The notes under the pieces were generated by a model. It was given only the letters and a program-made list of their open reading frames with translations, ran no database searches and was not told the DNA's origin. Shown one piece after another: positions 32,801 to 37,876 of a stretch of DNA of 37,876 bases. Positions within the stretch are counted from its first letter, which is position 1; the number at the start of each line of letters is the position of its first letter. The position numbers were made by a program, and so were the translations under genes. Source of the stretch: Lactobacillus sp. 0.1XD8-4 (GTDB lineage: Bacteria; Bacillota; Bacilli; Lactobacillales; Lactobacillaceae); assembly GCF_009663775.1 (NCBI RefSeq), contig NZ_RDBR01000021.1:1-37876 (forward strand), read 5' to 3'.

Positions 32801-33635
32801 GACGGCCACCTCCTTTGCGGTGGAACTTAGCATATAATTCTGTTACTAAGTTTTCATGTTGTGGTTCATGAGTATATAACTGCGCACGTAAGAATTTCAG
32901 ATAATCTTCTCGCGACATATTTCGAATTAACTCATTGTCCTTAGTAATTGAAACTTCACCAGTTTCTTCTGAAATTACAATCGTTAATGCGTCAGTCACT
33001 TCACTAATACCAACTGCCGCCCGGTGACGTGTCCCTAATTCTTTAGGGATTAACTTGCTGTCAGAAAGTGGCAAATAGGCAGCCGCAACCGCAATCCGAT
33101 TATCTTTAATGATAACTGCTCCGTCATGCAAAGGTGTGTTAGGAATAAAAGTATTAATTAATAGTGCACCGGAAATATCAGCATCTAATGGAATTCCTGT
33201 TTCAATATATTCTTCAAGCCCAGTCTTCATCTGAATACTCATTAGGGCTCCAATTCTTCGCTTCGACATATACTGAATTGCTTGATCCAACTGTTTGATC
33301 GTATCCTCTTCCTTCTCATTAGCCGTTTGGTTGTGTGTAAAGAAGGTACCTCGACCAAGGTGTTCCAATCCGCGCCGAATCTCCGGCTGAAAGATAATTA
33401 CAATTGCAATAACACCCCAGTTGATGATCTGATCCATCACCCATGAAACAGTGCTCAGGCCAACGTACCAGCTAACAATTTTAACAAGGATAATAATCAA
33501 AATTCCCCGAAAAAGTTGAACTGCTCTTGTCCCACGAATGAGCATTAATAATTCATAGATCAAAAACCAAATCACTAAAATATCAATCAAGTGAATCAGA
33601 TTCTGCCATGTTAGAAGCGAAACTATAAATTGCAT
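32784..33635 (-). CDS. cdaA: membrane diadenylate cyclase (c-di-AMP synthase)
   Basis: Condenses two ATP into c-di-AMP, which controls potassium and osmolyte transport and wall homeostasis. The 283-residue protein has three N-terminal membrane helices (within about 10-90) and a cytosolic DAC domain from about 100 with the DGA (LHDGAVIIKD) and RHR (GTRHRAAVGISE) catalytic motifs. The start was chosen at 33635 since GGTGA is 5 bases upstream. An in-frame ATG at 33647 has its AGAGG directly abutting and is less likely. First gene of the cdaA-cdaR-glmM operon. Confidence 0.95.
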   Translation of the reverse strand: MQFIVSLLTWQNLIHLIDILVIWFLIYELLMLIRGTRAVQLFRGILIIILVKIVSWYVGLSTVSWVMDQIINWGVIAIVIIFQPEIRRGLEHLGRGTFFTHNQTANEKEEDTIKQLDQAIQYMSKRRIGALMSIQMKTGLEEYIETGIPLDADISGALLINTFIPNTPLHDGAVIIKDNRIAVAAAYLPLSDSKLIPKELGTRHRAAVGISEVTDALTIVISEETGEVSITKDNELIRNMSREDYLKFLRAQLYTHEPQHENLVTELYAKFHRKGGGRHGQGH

Positions 33636-33665
33636 CGCATTCACCATCCTCTAAATCACGTTCAT

Positions 33666-33674
33666 ATTATATCA
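33666..33674 (-). promoter_or_regulatory. extended -10 of the cdaA operon
   Basis: TG-A-TATAAT on the minus strand (hexamer 33666-33671), 31 bases before the start; no strong -35. Confidence 0.55.
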
Positions 33675-33732
33675 TTTCATTTTAAGTTTGACCCGACTTG
33701 AACAAAATTAATGCTTATTTTCCTAAGCATAC

Positions 33733-33772
33733 AAATAAAGGTCCAGTAAGCTAACGGTTAGCCACTGAACCT
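33733..33772 (-). terminator. terminator of the ribose operon
   Basis: AGGTtCAGTggCTAA / TTAGcttACTGgACCT stem followed by TTTATTT on the minus strand. Confidence 0.8.
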
Positions 33773-33806
33773 CATAATTGATTTTTAGATTATTTCCTGG
33801 GAAATA

Positions 33807-35171
33807 CTAATGTTCCTGAACTTCATTTGGATGAGCTTTTTCCCAGCGGTGTTCTGTCCAGAAGTAAAGGGTAATAAAGGCAAAACAAATTGCTGGAACA
33901 ATAAATGATAGCTGCATTGAACCAGTCAAGTCAGATACCCGTCCTTGAATAGTTGGGATGATTGCTCCACCAATTAAGGACATAACAATAAATGCCCCAC
34001 CAGTTTCTGTGTACTTCTTTTCATGAATTTGATCAAGCGTATGTGCATAGATTGTTGGCCACTCTGGTCCAAAGAAGAAACTAGTAGCAATTGCTGCAAT
34101 TACAGCAGTAATATTCGGAATAGTAAAGGTAATAATCAATGAAACAGTTCCTAGTAATGAGAACCATGTCAATACCTTAGTGATTGAATAACGATCAAGG
34201 AACCAGTTAGCAACAAGCTTCCCAAAGAACCAGGCAATATAACTATAAATCATAAACGTTGACGCAGCGGCATCAGAAATATGCGAATCAAGACGCAATG
34301 CTAACCGAATCGTAAATGACCATACAGTCGTCTGCATCCCAGCATAGATAAACTGACAAAGAACCCCCTTCATATAACGCTTATTATGGAATAAGTAGTT
34401 AAATGTTTCTCCTAATGATGGTTGTTCTTCTGCTGCTTCCTGCGCTTCTGCACTTGTTGAAAAAGCCTTGGCCCGTGGCATCTTAGTAACGGCCAAAACG
34501 ATAAAGATAATGATTAAAACAATTAAAATATATTTATAAGGCTGTAATGTCAATTGTAATAAGTGCTGATTATATGCTTCAGCTTCAGCCTTTGACATCT
34601 TAGAAACCTTATCGGCAATATTGCCACCTTCACCAAAGATAAGGTACTTACCAAGCACGATCCCCATAATATCACCAAGGGGAATCAAAACATTTGCAAC
34701 GTTCAAGCGCTTATTGGCTGTTTCCTTTGGTCCAAACATTGTGGCATAAGTATCACAACTTGTTTCAAGGAAACTTAAGCCAATGGCAATTGCAAAAATG
34801 GCAACTAAAAACATACTGTAGGTAGCAACATGTGATGCAGGGAAAAACATTCCACAACCAATAATATAAAATAAGAGCCCAATAAGAATTGCTAACTTGT
34901 ATGATGTCTTTTTGATAATGATTGATGCCGGAATTGCCATCAAGAAGTAACCACCATAAAAAGCACTCTGCACGAAAGCAGTTGCTGTATCATTTAAAGT
35001 AAAAACAGTCTTAAACTGCGTAATTAAAATATCGTTAAGACTCGCAGCAGCTCCCCATAGCGGAAAGATTAGACACAAAATAACAAATTGGAACATCGGT
35101 GTCCGACTAAGATATCCATCGGAAAGTTGTATCCAACTTTGTCCTTTACTGCTATTCATTTCTTTATCCAT
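33807..35171 (-). CDS. FHS/FucP-family sugar:H+ symporter (likely ribose)
   Basis: A 454-residue MFS transporter with 12 helices, of the fucose/glucose-galactose symporter type (FPLWGAAASLNDILITQF in helix 1, FLETSCDTYATMFGP near helix 4). It is third in an operon with ribokinase and ribose pyranase, so ribose or deoxyribose is the probable substrate. This replaces the RbsABC ABC importer found in many Firmicutes. The gap to rbsD is 22 bp and the ribosome binding site is GGGGGAG. Fucose remains possible, as RbsD and FucU are related. Confidence 0.87.
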   Translation of the reverse strand: MDKEMNSSKGQSWIQLSDGYLSRTPMFQFVILCLIFPLWGAAASLNDILITQFKTVFTLNDTATAFVQSAFYGGYFLMAIPASIIIKKTSYKLAILIGLLFYIIGCGMFFPASHVATYSMFLVAIFAIAIGLSFLETSCDTYATMFGPKETANKRLNVANVLIPLGDIMGIVLGKYLIFGEGGNIADKVSKMSKAEAEAYNQHLLQLTLQPYKYILIVLIIIFIVLAVTKMPRAKAFSTSAEAQEAAEEQPSLGETFNYLFHNKRYMKGVLCQFIYAGMQTTVWSFTIRLALRLDSHISDAAASTFMIYSYIAWFFGKLVANWFLDRYSITKVLTWFSLLGTVSLIITFTIPNITAVIAAIATSFFFGPEWPTIYAHTLDQIHEKKYTETGGAFIVMSLIGGAIIPTIQGRVSDLTGSMQLSFIVPAICFAFITLYFWTEHRWEKAHPNEVQEH

Positions 35172-35193
35172 AATTTACTTTTCTCCCCCTAGC

Positions 35194-35589
35194 TTAGAAT
35201 GTTACACCTGATTCAAGAATAATATTTGAATATGGCGTCATTTCTCCAGTCCGAATAAAGGCATGCGTCTTAGCAAGATTCTTTTTCAAATCGCTATGAG
35301 GCATAAATGCGATGTCAACATCGGGTAAAGCCTTTTTGATGTTTTCTAATTGCTTTGGATTTTGGTCTTTGATCTCGTCTGCCAAATAAATTTTTTGAAC
35401 TTTCATTTCTTTCAAAACGTTATTCAAGACATCCATAAAACTTGGCAATTCTTTATCTACTGCCAAATCAATCTTTTTTGTTCCAAACGGAACCGGCATT
35501 CCCGCGTCACCAATCGAAAGCCAATCCATATGTCCCATATTGGCAACAACTGCGGAAACCTCTGAATTAATAATCCCTGTTTTTTTCAT
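35194..35589 (-). CDS. rbsD: D-ribose pyranase
   Basis: Converts beta-D-ribopyranose to the furanose form that is the ribokinase substrate. The 131-residue RbsD/FucU-fold protein has the catalytic His in [17 protein letters not shown] (about residue 20) and the conserved C-terminus [14 protein letters not shown]. The length is that of RbsD. Lies 12 bp after rbsK. Confidence 0.95.
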   Translation of the reverse strand: MKKTGIINSEVSAVVANMGHMDWLSIGDAGMPVPFGTKKIDLAVDKELPSFMDVLNNVLKEMKVQKIYLADEIKDQNPKQLENIKKALPDVDIAFMPHSDLKKNLAKTHAFIRTGEMTPYSNIILESGVTF

Positions 35590-35601
35590 TAAGCTTACTC
35601 C

Positions 35602-36525
35602 TTACTTTTCTGCTAATGCTTTTACAACCATCTCATAATCTGGAATGGATGGCATTGCTCCCATTTGCTGAACAGTCAAACTAGATGCACGTTGAGCATA
35701 TACCAATGCTTTATCAACATTTGACAGGTCCTTCTCTAATTGTGAACTTAGTGCTCCAAGGAACGTATCACCTGCTGCTGTAGTATCTACAGCTTTGACC
35801 TTAAATGCTGGCACCAATCCATGTGCTGTTGGCGTTGAATAGAAGACACCCTTAGATCCTAATGTAATCAAAAGATGCTTAACGCCACGTTCACGGAAGT
35901 ATTCTGCACTCTTTAACATTGATTCTTCATCAGTAATCGTAATTCCCGTTAAAAGCGCACACTCACTCTCATTTGGCGTGATAACATCGGTATATTTTAA
36001 TAATTCAGGCAAAATTTCATGAGCTGGCGCTGGGTTTAAAAGCGTCGTTACTCCGTGTTCTTTAGCCTGTTTAAATGCAGCCAACGTCACTTCTTGTGGA
36101 GTTTCAAATTGACTAATTAAGAAATCAGCGTTAGATAGTACATCTTCAATCCCCGCTAAAACATCCGTAGTCATTGCTTGATTAGCACCACCATACACCA
36201 TAATGTCATTTTGACCATTGGCGTCAAGAGTAATCGCCGCGCTACCAGTACCATGTAATTTATCAGTCATAATATGGTGAGTATCAATGCTGTCATCTGC
36301 TAATGATTCCAGCATATAAGTCCCTTCTTTATCAGAACCCACGGCCCCAATAAAAGCAGTTACCGCACCAGATCGAGCTGCCGCTACCGCTTGATTAGCA
36401 CCCTTACCACCTGGAGCAGAACTTTTACTTACTGCAGAGATAGTTTCGCCAGGTTGTGGGAAACGATCGACATGATAAGTCGTATCAACATTAATGCTTC
36501 CCAAAACAACTACATTATTGCTCAT
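35602..36525 (-). CDS. rbsK: ribokinase
   Basis: Phosphorylates D-ribose at O5. The 307-residue PfkB-family kinase has sugar-binding GSINVDTTYHVDRFPQPGET (9-28), GGKGANQAVAAAR (39-51), TPNESE near 186, and the anion hole with catalytic Asp in DTTAAGDTFLGAL (about 246-258). First gene of rbsK-rbsD-permease. The weak GGGG binding site is 7 bases before the ATG. Confidence 0.95.
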   Translation of the reverse strand: MSNNVVVLGSINVDTTYHVDRFPQPGETISAVSKSSAPGGKGANQAVAAARSGAVTAFIGAVGSDKEGTYMLESLADDSIDTHHIMTDKLHGTGSAAITLDANGQNDIMVYGGANQAMTTDVLAGIEDVLSNADFLISQFETPQEVTLAAFKQAKEHGVTTLLNPAPAHEILPELLKYTDVITPNESECALLTGITITDEESMLKSAEYFRERGVKHLLITLGSKGVFYSTPTAHGLVPAFKVKAVDTTAAGDTFLGALSSQLEKDLSNVDKALVYAQRASSLTVQQMGAMPSIPDYEMVVKALAEK

Positions 36526-36572
36526 AAATATACCCCTAATTTTGTGAATTTTTTATAAAACGAGACTTAAAT

Positions 36573-36601
36573 ATCCTATCACATTTTGAAAGTGATTACA
36601 A
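36573..36601 (-). promoter_or_regulatory. rbs operon promoter with palindrome in the spacer
   Basis: Minus strand -35 TTGTAA (36596-36601), 17-bp spacer, -10 TAGGAT (36573-36578). The spacer holds ATCAC-N9-GTGAT (36578-36596), a likely repressor operator. Confidence 0.55.
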
Positions 36602-36646
36602 AATTAATTAGCTTTTATAGTTTATCGATATACCTTTAAAGACTGC

Positions 36647-36660
36647 GAAAACGCTTTTTG
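36647..36660. promoter_or_regulatory. cre-like site upstream of the rbs promoter
   Basis: GAAAACGCTTTTTG carries the AANCGNTT core of a cre but lacks the TG/CA ends, so it is a weak match. It lies about 50 bp upstream of the -35. The remaining 36661-36790 stretch is AT-rich with nothing else I can identify. Confidence 0.35.
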
Positions 36661-36790
36661 TCAAAGTAAATAATTTTTCAATGAGTAATTTGTGAGATTT
36701 TTTCATAATCTACCAATAAATAATCGTAGTTACTATCATTTTCCTTTGATGTTAAGGCAATTTAACCTCGCTAAAGATTTCACGATATTT

Positions 36791-36840
36791 AAAAAAGAAA
36801 AAGCATAAAGCTATGAGAGATCTACCTCAAGCCTTACACT
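36791..36840 (-). terminator. terminator of murB
   Basis: AAGGCT-TGAG / CTCA-t-AGCTTT stem with one bulged T, followed by a T-rich tract (GCTTTTTCTTTTTT) on the minus strand. Confidence 0.65.
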
Positions 36841-36848
36841 TTTAATTA

Positions 36849-37745
36849 TTAATCGCGGCGTCCAATAATTCTTACTTCAGTTTCTAAATCAACGCCAAAT
36901 TTCTCTTTAACTGTTTTTTGGACATGGTGGATTACATTTACGTAATCAGCTGCAGTCCCATGGTCAATGTTGACAATAAAGCCCGCATGTTTAGTTGAGA
37001 CCTGAGCACCACCAGATGTATAACCTTGTAGACCGGCATCATGAATTAATTTACCTGCATAATATCCTTCCGGTCGCTTAAATACACTTCCGCAAGACGG
37101 TAAATCAAGGGGCTGCTTTGCTGCACGACGATCGTTTAAATCATCCATTTTGGCTTTTATTTCATCGTAATCACCAGGTTCAAGGGTAAAGGTCGCATCC
37201 AATACCACCCCATTATTTTCTTGAATACTGCTATGACGATAGCCAAAATCTAACTCCTTATTTGAAAGATGCTTGATTGTCCCATCTGGCAACATAACCG
37301 TCACATCAGTAACAACGTTTTTGGTCTCGCCACCATACGCCCCAGCGTTCATAAAAATGGCCCCGCCAATACTTCCAGGAATTCCTGCAGCAAATTCTAA
37401 TCCAGTAAGATTGTTATCGCGAGCAGCCTTAGTAGTATCAATGTATGACGCTCCGGCCTGAGCCGTCACTTTATTGTCTTGAACCGCAATTTTATTAAGA
37501 CGGGTAAGAATTATCGTTAAATCATCTACCCCACCATCACCAACAATTAAGTTACTTGCGTTTCCAAGAACAGTTAACGACATATTATGTTCCCGAACAT
37601 AATCTACTAATTCTTTAACCTGATCAACCGTTTCAGGAAAGGCTAGCCAATCAGCTGGTCCCCCAGTATGAGTGTAAGTATAATTCATTAATGGTTCATC
37701 TTGTTTAATTTCAATATCAGGAAACTCATTCATCAAATTAGCCAT
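36849..37745 (-). CDS. murB: UDP-N-acetylenolpyruvoylglucosamine reductase
   Basis: Reduces UDP-GlcNAc-enolpyruvate to UDP-MurNAc with NADPH and FAD. The 298-residue type II enzyme has [14 protein letters not shown] (FAD domain start), [12 protein letters not shown] near 61-72, [21 protein letters not shown] near 120-140, the catalytic SCGSVFKRP near 217-225 (proton-donor Ser), and [14 protein letters not shown] near 248-261. The ribosome binding site is AAGGAAG. It is a single-gene unit between the rbs operon and an incomplete gene. Confidence 0.97.
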   Translation of the reverse strand: MANLMNEFPDIEIKQDEPLMNYTYTHTGGPADWLAFPETVDQVKELVDYVREHNMSLTVLGNASNLIVGDGGVDDLTIILTRLNKIAVQDNKVTAQAGASYIDTTKAARDNNLTGLEFAAGIPGSIGGAIFMNAGAYGGETKNVVTDVTVMLPDGTIKHLSNKELDFGYRHSSIQENNGVVLDATFTLEPGDYDEIKAKMDDLNDRRAAKQPLDLPSCGSVFKRPEGYYAGKLIHDAGLQGYTSGGAQVSTKHAGFIVNIDHGTAADYVNVIHHVQKTVKEKFGVDLETEVRIIGRRD

Positions 37746-37782
37746 TTTATTTTCTTCCTTTTTGTATTTACTTTCAAAAGCT

Positions 37783-37814
37783 ATTGTATCATTTTTCTAT
37801 ACCTGAAATGTCAA
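37783..37814 (-). promoter_or_regulatory. candidate murB promoter
   Basis: Extended -10 TG-A-TACAAT (hexamer 37783-37788) on the minus strand. A perfect TTGACA lies at 37809-37814 but the 20-bp spacer is long, so the extended -10 probably dominates. Confidence 0.5.
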
Positions 37815-37820
37815 TTTAAA

Positions 37821-37876
37821 TTAGAAAAAAGGTGAAAGTTGTTCTTCTGTGACATGACTTAAGAATACTTCTAATG
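37821..37876 (-). CDS. C-terminal tail of a gene upstream of murB (partial)
   Basis: One minus-strand frame is open from the window edge to a TAA at 37821-37823 and reads LEVFLSHVTEEQLSPFF, an amphipathic, protein-like end. It is too short to assign a family. It may be co-transcribed with murB, 75 bp downstream. Confidence 0.4.
   Translation of the reverse strand, partial: LEVFLSHVTEEQLSPFF

Noticed and set aside
1-37876. CRISPR arrays, insertion sequences, prophage or integrase genes
   Set aside because: No regularly spaced direct repeats with spacers, transposase or integrase-like proteins were seen on either strand.

Overview
The window looks like chromosome from a low-GC, heterofermentative lactobacillus, most like Limosilactobacillus reuteri or a close relative. 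That assignment is an inference from the AT-rich composition, strong AGGAGG-type ribosome binding sites, a one-piece tmRNA, an aggregation-promoting-factor protein, arginine deiminase pathway genes and isomerase-type pentose catabolism. No database search was possible. I see no insertion sequence, prophage, CRISPR array or classical tRNA gene.

Layout. Positions 1-2000 hold a gene tail, a membrane-anchored matrixin-like metalloprotease with an odd start site, and an EamA-type exporter. Positions 2008-5055 hold arcC and arcB, transcribed leftwards, and a divergent orphan response regulator of the YcbB/GlnL type. Their shared promoter region carries a catabolite-control (cre) site, a 21-bp palindrome and an exact 15-bp direct repeat. 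Positions 5103-17125 are a pentose and xylo-oligosaccharide island: xylB, xylA, a cytosolic CE4-type deacetylase, a GH120-like beta-xylosidase, a GPH-family glycoside symporter, an AraC-type regulator, a xylose:H+ symporter and a ROK-family repressor (XylR type). Between the last two lie a 99-residue orphan gene and a large fold-back repeat.

Positions 17224-23600 hold a small membrane protein, pgi, a hexapeptide acetyltransferase, a GRP-family sugar transporter, a two-component system and tmRNA (ssrA). Positions 23705-28196 hold the cell-surface gene apf, an operon of an OatA-like O-acetyltransferase, a MarR regulator and a HAD phosphatase, and an unknown small protein. Positions 28246-33635 hold a candidate small RNA, glmS, and the cdaA-cdaR-glmM operon that couples c-di-AMP synthesis to amino-sugar and cell-wall precursor supply. 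Positions 33807-36525 are a ribose operon (rbsK, rbsD and an FHS/FucP-type permease). murB and the tail of one more gene finish the window.

How it works together. Oligosaccharides would enter through the GPH symporter, lose acetyl groups to the cytosolic CE4 enzyme and be cut to xylose by the GH120 enzyme. XylA and XylB then yield xylulose-5-phosphate for the phosphoketolase route, while free xylose enters through the MFS symporter. Related TTAGTT/AACTAA palindromes and perfect cre matches at several promoters suggest joint control by the ROK repressor and CcpA. Ribose, glucose-6-phosphate and glucosamine-6-phosphate metabolism connect this sugar supply to peptidoglycan synthesis (GlmS, GlmM, MurB, OatA, Apf).

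The least-explained items are a dispersed structured element at gene 3' ends (two full copies and one partial), the fold-back element near 15.3 kb, the candidate small RNA at 28.25-28.32 kb, and the possible AUU start of the metalloprotease.
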